Part shown: in pieces, positions 26,553 through 35,197 of the stretch
Position numbering within the stretch: the stretch's first letter is position 1
Layout of the letters: each line of letters opens with the position of its first letter
Made by a program: the position numbers and the translations under genes
Notes under the pieces: model-generated
Databases searched by the model: none
Seen by the model: the letters and a program-made list of their open reading frames with translations, nothing else
What the model was told of the DNA's origin: nothing
Assembly: GCA_002500505.1 (NCBI GenBank)
Contig: DLRM01000026.1
Location: 1,246 to 65,245, forward strand
Direction of reading: 5' to 3'
Source: Planctomycetes bacterium UBA7888
Lineage (GTDB): Bacteria; Planctomycetota; UBA1135
Length of the DNA: 64,000 nt

Positions 26553-27404
26553 ATGAAATTAACCCATCTACTAACCGCCGCCCTCCTTTTAGCTTCTCCT
26601 TCCTTTGCCCAAGATGCAGAAGCTCCTTCAGTTGAGGGTAAATCTTTCCAGGAAAGAATGGAGGCGACTATGTTGAGGGCTGCGCCTCCAATCCTGCGGA
26701 AAACTAGCGAAGCCCTCAAGCAACCATGGGATGCGAACATTAGCCTTAATATGGAAATGGAAATGGCCACAGTCGAGGCAGGGGGGACCTTTTCTTTCTT
26801 TTCGCCTCGGCTATTCTCTGCCAATATGAACTTTTCTATTGATGTCGAAGGTCAAGAAATGGACGCTCGCATTCAGGCCGTTGCTGACGACGATTACCTA
26901 AACGTCTTTATTGAGGCCTCTGAACTGCCTATGCCTCAAGCCGTCAAGCTTGATTTAGATGTGATGGAGGAGCTGACGGGGCAGGATGACAACACCATCG
27001 CTTCCCTCGACATGCTAGGAATGGGAATAGAAGATCTTGAAACGATGTTTAGCAAAATAGAGTTCAAAGAAAGCAAGCTGGACGATGGTGCGACCATTCG
27101 TATTAGCTACGATCTTTCGGCCATTCTGGAAACAATGTACGCACAGTTTGGGATAGATTTTGACACCATGTCTATTGAACTGGATGTCAATGCTAAAACT
27201 TCATTCATCCAAAAAATCAGCGTTGACTTGGGTGACATTGGTAGCGGAAGTTGCACCTTCTCAAATGTTTCTTTCCCCGAAGAATTCGACGAAACGAAGT
27301 ATGTCTTTGAAGCTCCTCAGGGAGTGCCCGTAATGGATGTGACTGGAATGCTTAGCGCTGGCATGCAAGAATCGGCCTCTCTTGGTGGAGAGGAGGAATT
27401 CTAG
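26553..27404 (+). CDS. Exported LolA-like protein 1 of 3
   Basis: A 283-residue protein with a signal peptide (MKLTHLLTAALLLASPSFA, cleavage before QDAEAP). The mature part alternates beta strands with charged turns, like the half-barrel LolA/DUF2092 group of periplasmic lipid- or lipoprotein-handling proteins, but I see no LolA-specific residue. It ends with FEAPQGVPVMDVTGMLSAGM, which is close to the tail of the third gene in this run (GASVMDMDAMLQSM), so the two are probably related. Two bases separate its stop from the next ATG. The substrate is unknown; a role in the envelope is inferred from the signal peptide only. Confidence 0.65.
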   Translation: MKLTHLLTAALLLASPSFAQDAEAPSVEGKSFQERMEATMLRAAPPILRKTSEALKQPWDANISLNMEMEMATVEAGGTFSFFSPRLFSANMNFSIDVEGQEMDARIQAVADDDYLNVFIEASELPMPQAVKLDLDVMEELTGQDDNTIASLDMLGMGIEDLETMFSKIEFKESKLDDGATIRISYDLSAILETMYAQFGIDFDTMSIELDVNAKTSFIQKISVDLGDIGSGSCTFSNVSFPEEFDETKYVFEAPQGVPVMDVTGMLSAGMQESASLGGEEEF

Positions 27405-27406
27405 AG

Positions 27407-28171
27407 ATGCCAAAATTGGCTTCACTTTCCTTTCTCGCAGTTGCGATTTTGAGCAATGCTTCTCCTGCGCAAGATGCTCCTGAAGCTTGGCTTTCGCGGT
27501 TGCGTGCGACGAAGAAGCGTCCGGTAGAAGTTACCCAAACGATGGCCATGGATTTAAATGGGGCGAGCCAAAACTCCATAGGCAAGTTGCTCTACTTTGA
27601 CGACATGCATTTCCGAATCACCATGGACATCACTCTTGAAGGGGGTGGTTTGGAGAAGCCGGCAAAACGGAGCATGCTTAATGTTGGAGATGGAACTTGG
27701 ATGTGGATGGAAGCTAGGGACCATATGTTCGAGCAAGCCCAAGTTCGGCGGATGAAACTAGCAGACCTAAAGGCCACAGCGATTAAGCAGGGTCGTGCCT
27801 TCACGACTCACCACCCATCAGACCGGATTCTTGAATTTGCGGACTATGTGGATTTCCAAACCGTGGAATTGAGCGATACCGAGGTGTTTCTTAAGGGGGA
27901 ATTCTCTGAAGAATCCAAAAGCCGCTTAATTAATGATTTTCGCGGCGGAATTCCTCGCGCCCTTGAGGTGCGACTGGACCGAAAAACTGGTTTTCCAGTC
28001 TCTTACGAAATCAAAAGCTACCATAAATCTCTTGTTCGCTTTGGATATACCGAGGTCAACTTTTTGGATGTCAAAAAGTTAGACATGAAGCTGTTTCATT
28101 ATGACCCCCCCGAAGGCACAACTTTTTTTGAACCTCCTCCTGTAAAGCCAGAGGCCGACTCAAAAAAATAA
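27407..28171 (+). CDS. Exported LolA-like protein 2 of 3
   Basis: A 254-residue protein with an N-terminal signal (MPKLASLSFLAVAILSNASPA, then QDAP). It has the shape seen in LolA-like domains: an early strand with MAMDLNGASQNSIGKLLYFD, a strand pair FRITMDITLEG, a central DGTWMWM strand and a C-terminal strand FLDVKKLDMKLFHYDPPEGTT. The aromatic DPPEGT ending is common in LolA/LolB-like proteins. The stop overlaps the start of the third gene in TAATG. It resembles its neighbours in length and layout more than in wording, so they may be distant paralogues. No enzyme motif is visible. Confidence 0.65.
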   Translation: MPKLASLSFLAVAILSNASPAQDAPEAWLSRLRATKKRPVEVTQTMAMDLNGASQNSIGKLLYFDDMHFRITMDITLEGGGLEKPAKRSMLNVGDGTWMWMEARDHMFEQAQVRRMKLADLKATAIKQGRAFTTHHPSDRILEFADYVDFQTVELSDTEVFLKGEFSEESKSRLINDFRGGIPRALEVRLDRKTGFPVSYEIKSYHKSLVRFGYTEVNFLDVKKLDMKLFHYDPPEGTTFFEPPPVKPEADSKK

Positions 28172-29001
28172 TGCATCATCGATTCGCTCCCATTTTTCCA
28201 GCTCTTTTCCTTCTTGTTGGCTCGTTCCCGCTATTTGCTCAGGAAACGAATGACGTCGCTGTCTGGGTTGAAAAGATGGCGGAGTGCACGAGCCAGCCTG
28301 TCAGCTACGACTTTTCTTTGAAATTCGACATGGAAGGCATGGGAATGTCTGTGGCATCCTCTGGGTCAATATTGATGCAAGATAAGCGGCATTTGCGTAT
28401 GACTTCTCAGACAACGGTCAAAGCTGCCCAAATGCCAACTGGGGAGCAGAATATGAAGCAAGAAATGATTATGGATGGCGCCACGATGTGGACGGTTACC
28501 ACCATGGATCATCCAGTCAATCGAGGAGAGAAAATCACCTCTATCTCTCGAATGACAATTGAGCTCATGGAAAAGGTGGGAGCCCAAGCCACTGGCCTTC
28601 CAGGGGTTTCCAACAGCACAGATATGGCATCGCAAATTCGAACCATGTTCGAGCAGTTTTACACGGACTGCGAGCTGTCCATTTCAAATGGCTTGGTGAA
28701 GATTTCCGGCAACATTAGCGAGGAATTTATGGACAGCCTTCCCATGGGTGGATTGGAGTTAAGTCGATTTAAGGCTGAGCTTGACGAGAAGACCGCTTTT
28801 CCCCTTCAAATAGCTATGGGAACGGACAAAAAGGATTTCATCAAGATGAGCATGAGCAATCCAAAGTTCTTGGATCCCAAAAAAATAGACCAGGACCTTT
28901 TCAGGTATACACCAGATCCGGGAGCCTCTGTAATGGACATGGATGCAATGCTTCAATCCATGGGCAAGGCTGAAGAGGGCTCATCCGAAAGCGAGCTCTA
29001 A
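28171..29001 (+). CDS. Exported LolA-like protein 3 of 3
   Basis: A 276-residue protein with a signal peptide (HHRFAPIFPALFLLVGSFPL, cleavage around FAQE). Strands such as GSILMQDKRHLRMTSQTTVK, MIMDGATMWTVTTMDHPVN and SMSNPKFLDPKKIDQDLFRY follow the LolA-like pattern of the neighbouring genes. It is rich in methionine, as is the first protein of the run. It overlaps the upstream gene (TAATG), and its stop shares CTAA with the stop of the convergent glycosyltransferase gene. Function is unknown; three such genes in tandem suggest a shared envelope task. Confidence 0.65.
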   Translation: MHHRFAPIFPALFLLVGSFPLFAQETNDVAVWVEKMAECTSQPVSYDFSLKFDMEGMGMSVASSGSILMQDKRHLRMTSQTTVKAAQMPTGEQNMKQEMIMDGATMWTVTTMDHPVNRGEKITSISRMTIELMEKVGAQATGLPGVSNSTDMASQIRTMFEQFYTDCELSISNGLVKISGNISEEFMDSLPMGGLELSRFKAELDEKTAFPLQIAMGTDKKDFIKMSMSNPKFLDPKKIDQDLFRYTPDPGASVMDMDAMLQSMGKAEEGSSESEL

Positions 29002-30089
29002 GCAAAGTTCGCTTCAACAGTATCCCAAACTTTTCGTGCGGCATCTCGCCAACGAAATGTTTGAGCATGAGCCCGCCCTTTCTGTTTGAGTTCGGTCTGA
29101 AGGCCTCGGTCGCCAGCAAGTCTTCGGATTTGGTGGGCAATATCAGAAACATCTGAAGGGTCACAATAGAGGGCTGCGTTACCGCAGACCTCCGGCATGG
29201 AACTTGTTCGACTCACAATGACTGGGCAACCCAAGGCCATAGCTTCTAAGGGTGGCAATCCAAAGCCCTCGTGAAAAGAAGGGAAAATGAGGCCCAAGGC
29301 GTTTTCGTAAAGGGCGCGGAGGGAAGAGTCATCAATTCGCCCAACCGCCCGGCAATCTTTGGGAAAGGATTTGGGTTCATTGAAAACGCCTGGGTGGGTG
29401 CCTCCAACAACCACGAGGGGGGTGTTGAGCAAGCCGGCTTTGCGAACGGCTTGCGCAGCACCCTTTAAGTTTTTATTCCTCATTTGGCTTGATACTGCAA
29501 TCAAGTATTTCCCGGAGAACAAACCATGTTTTTTCAAAATCGAATTGTTTGGCTCTGGCCGTAGAGCATGTTCGTGGCCGCATAAAATGACGACAAATCG
29601 TTCTTTGGGAACCGATGTGATGTGACTCAGCGAATTGGCGCTATTTTCGGAGAGTGTCAGAACAACTCGAGAGTTCCGAGCAATGTGGGGGAGGAGAAAG
29701 CGATAAAGATGGCCAAAAGTCTTGGAGTAACTATCGGGTTGTTCCCAAACCAGGGCATCGTGAATCATGGAGATAAGCTGAGGATGTCGAATGGGGGCTG
29801 TGTTTTTTAAACACAGCAAGGGTCCCTTTGCCAGTCGTGGTAAAGAAATTTGTTCCCAAAAATGTGACTGAAACAGCCCTCCTGTTTTGAATTCAAATCG
29901 CGGCCAGTCGGGAGCATTGTCAGGAAAGCTAGGGGCAAGAAGGGTAATCTTCCAACTAGAAGAGTCGATTTCTCCTTCTTCCAACATGTCATGAAGTTGA
30001 TTCAGGATTTCTCGTCCCCACCGCTGAACTCCAGTAAGTGGTTCGGACAAGAACCGCGCATTTACGAAGAGCGTTTTGGTTGGAATCAT
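28998..30089 (-). CDS. Glycosyltransferase family 4
   Basis: A 363-residue GT-B enzyme. The N-terminus has the GT4 glycine turn in RFLSEPLTGVQRWGREIL. The donor-binding half shows LIAVSSQMRNKNLKGAAQAV and VGRIDDSSLRALYENALGLI, and the EX7E motif reads FHEGFGLPPLEAM. The start lies in the ATGA that also contains the pdxJ stop, so it is probably translated by coupling to pdxJ, although the two have no evident link in function. It is far from the polysaccharide block at the left of the window. Acceptor and sugar are unknown. Confidence 0.87.
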   Translation of the reverse strand: MIPTKTLFVNARFLSEPLTGVQRWGREILNQLHDMLEEGEIDSSSWKITLLAPSFPDNAPDWPRFEFKTGGLFQSHFWEQISLPRLAKGPLLCLKNTAPIRHPQLISMIHDALVWEQPDSYSKTFGHLYRFLLPHIARNSRVVLTLSENSANSLSHITSVPKERFVVILCGHEHALRPEPNNSILKKHGLFSGKYLIAVSSQMRNKNLKGAAQAVRKAGLLNTPLVVVGGTHPGVFNEPKSFPKDCRAVGRIDDSSLRALYENALGLIFPSFHEGFGLPPLEAMALGCPVIVSRTSSMPEVCGNAALYCDPSDVSDIAHQIRRLAGDRGLQTELKQKGRAHAQTFRWRDAARKVWDTVEANFA

Positions 30090-30817
30090 TCTTCGGATGA
30101 TTCAGCCGAAAGAATCCTGTCTTGCATTTCGCGAACTGCTGAATCTAATCCAACCATAACAGCATGAGACACAATGGAATGGCCAATGTTGAGCTCTTCA
30201 ATAAAGGGGAGAGCGGCAACGGCCTGAACATTGTCGTAATCCAATCCGTGCCCAGCGTTTACGCGTAAGCCCAATTCGTGAGCGTAACGGGCAGAAGTTT
30301 CTAGTCGCTTGAGTTCATTTTCTTTTTCAAGCCCCTTTGCGTTCGCGTAACACCCTGTATGCAGCTCAATAAAGTCAGCACTGCATTTCGCAGCCGCCTC
30401 AATGGCATTGGGGTCTGGGTTCACAAAGATGCTCACCAACATTCCGGCTTCCCGCAAGCGAGGAACCTCGCGCTCTAGACTGCTTAGATTGGCAGCGGCA
30501 TCGAGTCCACCTTCCGTCGTAAGCTCTTCCCGTTTTTCGGGAACCACGCAAACCTCATCTGGTGCGATCTCCATGGCGATTCCTATCATCTCCTCGGTAA
30601 GAGCAAGCTCCATATTTAAAGTTGTCTTCACCGTTTCCTTTAAGATTCTTAAATCTCGGTCCTGGATATGGCGACGATCTTCTCGAAGGTGAACGGTAAT
30701 TCCATTTGCGCCAGCGAGCTCACAGAGAACGGCGGCAGCAACAGGGTCAGGCTGAGACTCCCGCCGAGCTTGGCGGAGAGTGGCCACATGGTCAATGTTG
30801 ACATGAAGTCGAGGCAT
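30086..30817 (-). CDS. pdxJ: Pyridoxine 5'-phosphate synthase
   Basis: A TIM-barrel enzyme of 243 residues that condenses 1-deoxyxylulose 5-phosphate with the PdxA product to make pyridoxine 5'-phosphate. Family blocks are MPRLHVNIDHVATLRQARR, HLREDRRHIQDRDL, VCVVPEKREELTTEGGLD, IELHTGCYANA, VNAGHGLDYDN and ELNIGHSIVSHAV. The ATG of MPRLHVNIDH is the family start; the long upstream extension of the open frame crosses rsmD and is not coding. Only 18 bases separate it from the divergent rsmD start. pdxA is also in this window, so two steps of the same pathway lie 9 kb apart. Confidence 0.95.
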   Translation of the reverse strand: MPRLHVNIDHVATLRQARRESQPDPVAAAVLCELAGANGITVHLREDRRHIQDRDLRILKETVKTTLNMELALTEEMIGIAMEIAPDEVCVVPEKREELTTEGGLDAAANLSSLEREVPRLREAGMLVSIFVNPDPNAIEAAAKCSADFIELHTGCYANAKGLEKENELKRLETSARYAHELGLRVNAGHGLDYDNVQAVAALPFIEELNIGHSIVSHAVMVGLDSAVREMQDRILSAESSEE

Positions 30818-30835
30818 TGCGCGTATTCTACGCAT

Positions 30836-31417
30836 ATGCTCCGCATCACAGCCGGCGAACATCGAGGGAGGAAGCTCCCTGTGCCAGACGTTAAGGCCAC
30901 CCGCCCTTTGGTGGAGCGAGCACGCATGGCTGTATTGGACCATATGCGACCGATTTTGGAAGACGCAAGGGTTTGGGACGTGTATGCGGGTTCGGGGATT
31001 CTGGGCTTCGAGACTTTGTCTCGTGGCGCAAGCGAGGTCGTCGCAATTGAAGGGCATGCTCGAGCCATTCGACAGCTTCAGGAGACTGCGGAGTTACTGG
31101 GTTATGCTGGCCGGGTGCAAATCCTCCGCATAGATGCCCACCGTTTTTTGGGGAGCGCAGAGTCCGAACTTGCCCCCGACGTTGTCTTTTTTGACCCTCC
31201 TTATAAAGATTTTCAGGGAGCCAAACGAAGCGGGGTTTGGGAGCTCTTTTGTGAAATGTCGAGGCGCTTGAATCCCGGTGGCTGTTCCGTTGTTCACACC
31301 CCTCGGGGGATTCTCAACCCAACGGAAATGGGGGAGTTGCCAGGACTCGTGCAACGTGATTACGGTACGACCTCTCTTTATTGGTGGCACGCACCTACGG
31401 ATGGCTGTATCTCATGA
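30836..31417 (+). CDS. rsmD: 16S rRNA (guanine-966-N2)-methyltransferase
   Basis: A 193-residue SAM-dependent methyltransferase. The N-terminal MLRITAGEHRGRKLPVP and TRPLVERARMAVLDH are the family start and the RsmD signature. Motif I is VWDVYAGSGILGFETLSRGA and motif IV is VVFFDPPYKDF. I chose the ATG before LRITAGEHRG because earlier in-frame ATGs read into the pdxJ side. The stop overlaps the next gene's ATG (ATGA). It heads a plus-strand run of housekeeping genes: rsmD, SprT-like, manA, pseudouridine synthase and HD hydrolase. Confidence 0.93.
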   Translation: MLRITAGEHRGRKLPVPDVKATRPLVERARMAVLDHMRPILEDARVWDVYAGSGILGFETLSRGASEVVAIEGHARAIRQLQETAELLGYAGRVQILRIDAHRFLGSAESELAPDVVFFDPPYKDFQGAKRSGVWELFCEMSRRLNPGGCSVVHTPRGILNPTEMGELPGLVQRDYGTTSLYWWHAPTDGCIS

Positions 31418-31860
31418 GCGAGCCTGAACAAGAAGTGCCCGAACAGGAAACGCAATCCCTTCTTTCCGATTGGCCAGAAGATCGACTTCGGGCTCGGTTA
31501 GACGAAGTTCTTAGCTTGTGGGGTGTTGAGGATTTGCGTGCGGTCATCGAAGTCCGATGGAATCCCCGCTTGCGTACAACCGTGGGTAGAGCTTTTCTGG
31601 ACGATATGGTTCTTGAGCTTAATCTTCGATTATTGGCACGCCACCCCGAGCAAGTTGAGCATGTATTGATTCATGAAGCTGCCCACCTTGTTGTTCGTCG
31701 GCTTTTTGGCCCCGATACCCCTCCTCATGGCCGTATTTGGAAGGCCTATATGCAAAAAGCGGGGGAGTCCACAAAGGCCACCCACGACCTGGATACTTCG
31801 GGGCTGAGCAATTCCAATGTCCGTCGCCGCCGCCGCCGTCGAGTTTGGTTTCGCTGGTAA
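31414..31860 (+). CDS. SprT-like zinc metalloprotease-like protein
   Basis: A 148-residue protein with the HExxH motif LIHEAAHLVVRRLFG in the context of SprT proteins, followed by PHGRIWKAYMQKAG, which carries the third-ligand histidine region. The C-terminal zinc ribbon with CxxC found in many SprT proteins is absent. Instead the tail runs to seven consecutive arginines before VWFRW, so it may bind nucleic acid. The ATG lies in the ATGA shared with the rsmD stop. Protease activity is inferred from the motif; the role of SprT proteins in bacteria is poorly known. Confidence 0.78.
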   Translation: MSEPEQEVPEQETQSLLSDWPEDRLRARLDEVLSLWGVEDLRAVIEVRWNPRLRTTVGRAFLDDMVLELNLRLLARHPEQVEHVLIHEAAHLVVRRLFGPDTPPHGRIWKAYMQKAGESTKATHDLDTSGLSNSNVRRRRRRRVWFRW

Positions 31861-31871
31861 ACTGAAGAGCC

Positions 31872-32873
31872 GTGGCTGCCCCTCCACTCCCTTGCGAACC
31901 TTTGCTGTTCGACCGCATCCCCATAGGGAAAGTGTGGGGCGGGAGGCGCCTTGAGGAGTGGTTTAGCCTTTCGGTGGACTCAAGTGCCCCAATCGGCGAG
32001 ACCTGGGAGTTGAGTGACGTGAGCGGCTTTGAGACCCGCGTTCGAGGCGGAGGCTGCCATGGCTTTAGTTTGCGGCAACTCATGGAGCGTCACGGTCCAG
32101 CGATTTTAGGTCGATCGACAGCAGGCCCAAACGGCCGCTTCCCCTTGTTGGTGAAGTTCATTGATGCCGCCCAAGATTTGTCTGTCCAAATCCATCCGCC
32201 AGACGGTCCGAAATCTCCTACTGGAGTGGGCAAGACGGAAGCTTGGTTCGTCTTGCGTGCAGATAAAGATGCAAAAGTGATTTGCGGCCTACAACCTGGA
32301 GTAACTCCGATGTCTTTTAGGGAAGCCATGGGAGCCTCTGGAATCGAATCCCTACTTCATCACGTTCCGGTTCAGCGCGGCGATGTCCTTTTCGTTCCTG
32401 CGGGGCAAATTCATGCGATTTTAGGTGGAGTTCAGTTGATTGAAATTCAACAAACAAGCGATATTACCTATCGGGTCTGGGACTGGAACCGTCCCGACCC
32501 CAGTGGAAACATGCGCGAACTCCATGTCGAACGAGCCTTGGATGTCATGGACCATTACTTAGCTCCAGGCAAAGCTGTTCAGGCCCAATATAGGAAGCGA
32601 TTCGTAGGCGCAGATTCGGCCCCTTTGGGAAATTGCCCCTACTTTGATTTGACTGCTGTGAAAATAACCGGAGAGCACACCCATCACTTGTCTGGTTTCG
32701 CCACAACAGTATCTGTGGTGGGTGGTGCTGGGAAAATTGCTCACCCAGAAGGGAAATTCCAAGAGCGAGAAATTCAGTTCGGAGATGTTTTCCTTGTCCC
32801 TGGAACCCTTGATGGATTGAAATTTATTCCTGGTAGCGAAGGTCTTGAGCTTTTGGAGGGCTTTGCGCGATGA
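31872..32873 (+). CDS. manA: Mannose-6-phosphate isomerase, type I
   Basis: A 333-residue cupin-type isomerase joining fructose 6-phosphate and mannose 6-phosphate, feeding GDP-mannose for surface sugars. Family marks are VWGGRRLEEWF, LLVKFIDAAQDLSVQIHP (zinc ligands), GKTEAWFVL, GDVLFVPAGQIHAI and IEIQQTSDITYRVWDWNR. The start is a GTG, 11 bases after the SprT-like stop. The stop TGA overlaps the next ATG (ATGA). The link with the polysaccharide genes elsewhere in the window is plausible but not shown by position. It is a little shorter than eukaryotic type I enzymes, as bacterial forms often are. Confidence 0.93.
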   Translation: MAAPPLPCEPLLFDRIPIGKVWGGRRLEEWFSLSVDSSAPIGETWELSDVSGFETRVRGGGCHGFSLRQLMERHGPAILGRSTAGPNGRFPLLVKFIDAAQDLSVQIHPPDGPKSPTGVGKTEAWFVLRADKDAKVICGLQPGVTPMSFREAMGASGIESLLHHVPVQRGDVLFVPAGQIHAILGGVQLIEIQQTSDITYRVWDWNRPDPSGNMRELHVERALDVMDHYLAPGKAVQAQYRKRFVGADSAPLGNCPYFDLTAVKITGEHTHHLSGFATTVSVVGGAGKIAHPEGKFQEREIQFGDVFLVPGTLDGLKFIPGSEGLELLEGFAR

Positions 32874-33769
32874 AGAAACCCAATAATTCGAAGAAAAGCC
32901 GCAAGCACGCAAGTGGGCACATGGGAAGGGGGAAGCCAAAAGCCAAAATTGGCGAGCGACGACGCGCCCATGGCCGAGTTGCCGGAGGGAATATCCCCAG
33001 CGAGGGTATCTCGGCACCTTCGCTGAAAGGTGTGCGCATTAATCGCTGGCTTTCAGAACGCGGCGTCGCCTCTCGTCGGAAGTGCGACGAATTAATCCGT
33101 GAATGTTCGATTGAAGTGAACGGAAATATTTTGACTGAACCTGGCTACCTCGTTCAAGAAGGCGACGTGGTATGCGTGGACGGGAAACCTGTCAAAGATG
33201 TTCGCCGCCTTTACTACTTGTTCCATAAACCAAAAAATGTTTTATGTACGGAGGACCCGCGCGAATCCCGCATGCGGGTATGCGATTTAGTAGAGCCGCT
33301 CGTTGCTGGTCGGGTAGTTACGGTGGGCCGCCTAGACGAAGATTCAGAGGGTTTACTTCTTCTTACCAATGATGGGGATTTTGCCAACATGATGACCCAT
33401 CCCCGCTATGGAATACCTAAAACCTATAGTGTCTTATTAAGCGGCATTTTGACAGTTGATGAACTCGAAGAACTTCGGAATGGAGTTTGGATTGACTCAG
33501 GGAAGGTTGTTCCCGAGTCTGTTCGGATTGCCCGGCGTTCAAAATCTCAAACCACCGTTGAAGTGTGTTTGCGGGAAGGTCGGAACCGCGAAGTTCGCCG
33601 CCTGTTTGCTCGTGTTGGGCATGGCGTAAAGAAATTGCAACGTATTCGAATTGGCAATCTAAGTCTCCGAGGCGTCCGCCGCGGTGGAGTCCGACCTCTC
33701 ACTCGCGAAGAACGAGATGAGCTCGTTCAAATGGCCCGACAAGATCAAAAGGAGAGAGGTCAAGATTAA
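32870..33769 (+). CDS. RsuA/RluB-family pseudouridine synthase
   Basis: A 299-residue rRNA pseudouridine synthase. After a basic 55-residue extension come an S4 RNA-binding domain (INRWLSERGVASRRKCDELI) and the catalytic domain with the aspartate in VGRLDEDSEGLLLLTNDGD and the KTYSVLLSG and LREGRNREVRRLFARVGH blocks. These match RluB/RsuA enzymes, which modify a single uridine in 23S or 16S rRNA. The target cannot be fixed from the motifs alone. The basic N-terminus is longer than in RsuA and resembles RluB-type extensions. It overlaps manA (ATGA) and the HD hydrolase gene (TAATG). Confidence 0.9.
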   Translation: MKKPNNSKKSRKHASGHMGRGKPKAKIGERRRAHGRVAGGNIPSEGISAPSLKGVRINRWLSERGVASRRKCDELIRECSIEVNGNILTEPGYLVQEGDVVCVDGKPVKDVRRLYYLFHKPKNVLCTEDPRESRMRVCDLVEPLVAGRVVTVGRLDEDSEGLLLLTNDGDFANMMTHPRYGIPKTYSVLLSGILTVDELEELRNGVWIDSGKVVPESVRIARRSKSQTTVEVCLREGRNREVRRLFARVGHGVKKLQRIRIGNLSLRGVRRGGVRPLTREERDELVQMARQDQKERGQD

Positions 33770-35181
33770 TGCTGCGTTTCGACCACATTATTCGTGACCC
33801 TGTGCATGGAGATGTTCCTCTCACTTCTGAGGAGCTTCGCATCCTCGACACAGTTGAAATGCAACGTTTGCGTAATATTCGTCAATTGGGAACGGCTTAT
33901 TTGGTTTATCCCGGCGCACAGCATTCTCGCTTTGAACATTCTGTGGGCACAGCCCATTTTGCCAGCAAAATGATTCGGGAAATTAATGTGTCCCGAGATC
34001 AAGATGGCGGAAGGTTGGGCGGGTTTGATGACCACGAAGAGCGAGTGGTTCGTTTGGCGGCCTTAGTCCATGATGCAACGCACCTTCCATTTGGGCACAA
34101 CATCGAGGACCAAACCGGTCTTCTTCCGCGGCACGATGTTCCCGATCGCTTCAGCTCCCTGTTTTCTTTAAATACCGAACTTGGTCAAGAGCTTGAACGC
34201 ACAGGAGTTCGCCAACAGGTTTTGGGAATTCTGGCCCCTGAAGCGGTTTCAGAAACCGACCGACCTCCCGCCCACTGGCGCGAAATTGTCTCTGGAACAA
34301 TTGACGCAGACATGTTGGATTACTTAGCTCGTGATGCGATGTTTACGGGACTGAACCTTCAATACGATTCTCGGATTTTCAGCATGTTCCGAGTTGAGCG
34401 ACGTACTCAACGCTTGTATGTGGAACTTGAAAGTCGCGGATATTTGAAAGAAGCTATCCTAAGCGAACTTCTTCGATGTCTCGACGCGCGCTATTTCTTT
34501 AGCGAACGGGTTTATTATCATCATGCAAAAATTGCTTCGGGCGCCTTGATTGCAAAAGCAGTTGAGATTGCCCTCCTTGAAGGCGTGGTTGATTTTTCTC
34601 AGCTCCAATGCGCAACGGACGCAGGCCTTCTTTCCATGTTGGCCAAAGCCGATTTGGGTGACTCCCCCGAAGGCGCTCGCTTGAAGACCTTTGTTGATGC
34701 CTACAACAGTCGAAGACTTCCCAAGCGGGCTGCCGTTTACCCCGTTTATGCAAACCAAAATGCTCAGGAAGGTCTTATCCAGCGGTTTTTCGGTGCGGGC
34801 TCCGCTCAGGAACGTCGCCGCGTCGAGGATGGTCTTGCTGCGGCCTTAGAAGAACGTACCGGCGAACGGGTTCCTGTTTTGCTTTACTGTCCGGCGGGAC
34901 ACATGCAGTTGAAATCCGCCCGCCTTTTGGTTCATTGGCCAGGAGAGAGCGACCTCCGGCCGCTCAACGATTTCCGAGAGCATGTCCCTCGATTGGGTGA
35001 TTTGGAGAAGGCTTACCAGGGAATGTGGAAGTTTTATGTCCTCGCTATGACCCGCGAGCCCAAGATTCTCCAGGCTTTGGGTCAGTTGTGTGCCGAGGAG
35101 TTCCCTGAGGCCCAGAATCTCCTTCAGCTGGGCTCAGAATTCGCGCAAGACCCCATAAAAAAAGAAACCCACGGGGTTTAA
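33769..35181 (+). CDS. HD-domain phosphohydrolase
   Basis: A 470-residue HD-superfamily protein of the dGTPase/YdhJ-like group. The N-terminal FDHIIRDPVHGDVPLTSEE and QHSRFEHSVGTAHFA are typical of this group, the HD pair is in ALVHDATHLPFGH, and the distal aspartate region is in GTIDADMLDYLARDAMF. The likely reaction is metal-dependent phosphate hydrolysis of a nucleotide, though the substrate is not known. The start overlaps the pseudouridine synthase stop (TAATG). The following exported-protein gene starts 16 bases later. The C-terminal 150 residues have no clear domain. Confidence 0.88.
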   Translation: MLRFDHIIRDPVHGDVPLTSEELRILDTVEMQRLRNIRQLGTAYLVYPGAQHSRFEHSVGTAHFASKMIREINVSRDQDGGRLGGFDDHEERVVRLAALVHDATHLPFGHNIEDQTGLLPRHDVPDRFSSLFSLNTELGQELERTGVRQQVLGILAPEAVSETDRPPAHWREIVSGTIDADMLDYLARDAMFTGLNLQYDSRIFSMFRVERRTQRLYVELESRGYLKEAILSELLRCLDARYFFSERVYYHHAKIASGALIAKAVEIALLEGVVDFSQLQCATDAGLLSMLAKADLGDSPEGARLKTFVDAYNSRRLPKRAAVYPVYANQNAQEGLIQRFFGAGSAQERRRVEDGLAAALEERTGERVPVLLYCPAGHMQLKSARLLVHWPGESDLRPLNDFREHVPRLGDLEKAYQGMWKFYVLAMTREPKILQALGQLCAEEFPEAQNLLQLGSEFAQDPIKKETHGV

Positions 35182-35197
35182 CGACCTATTTATACTT

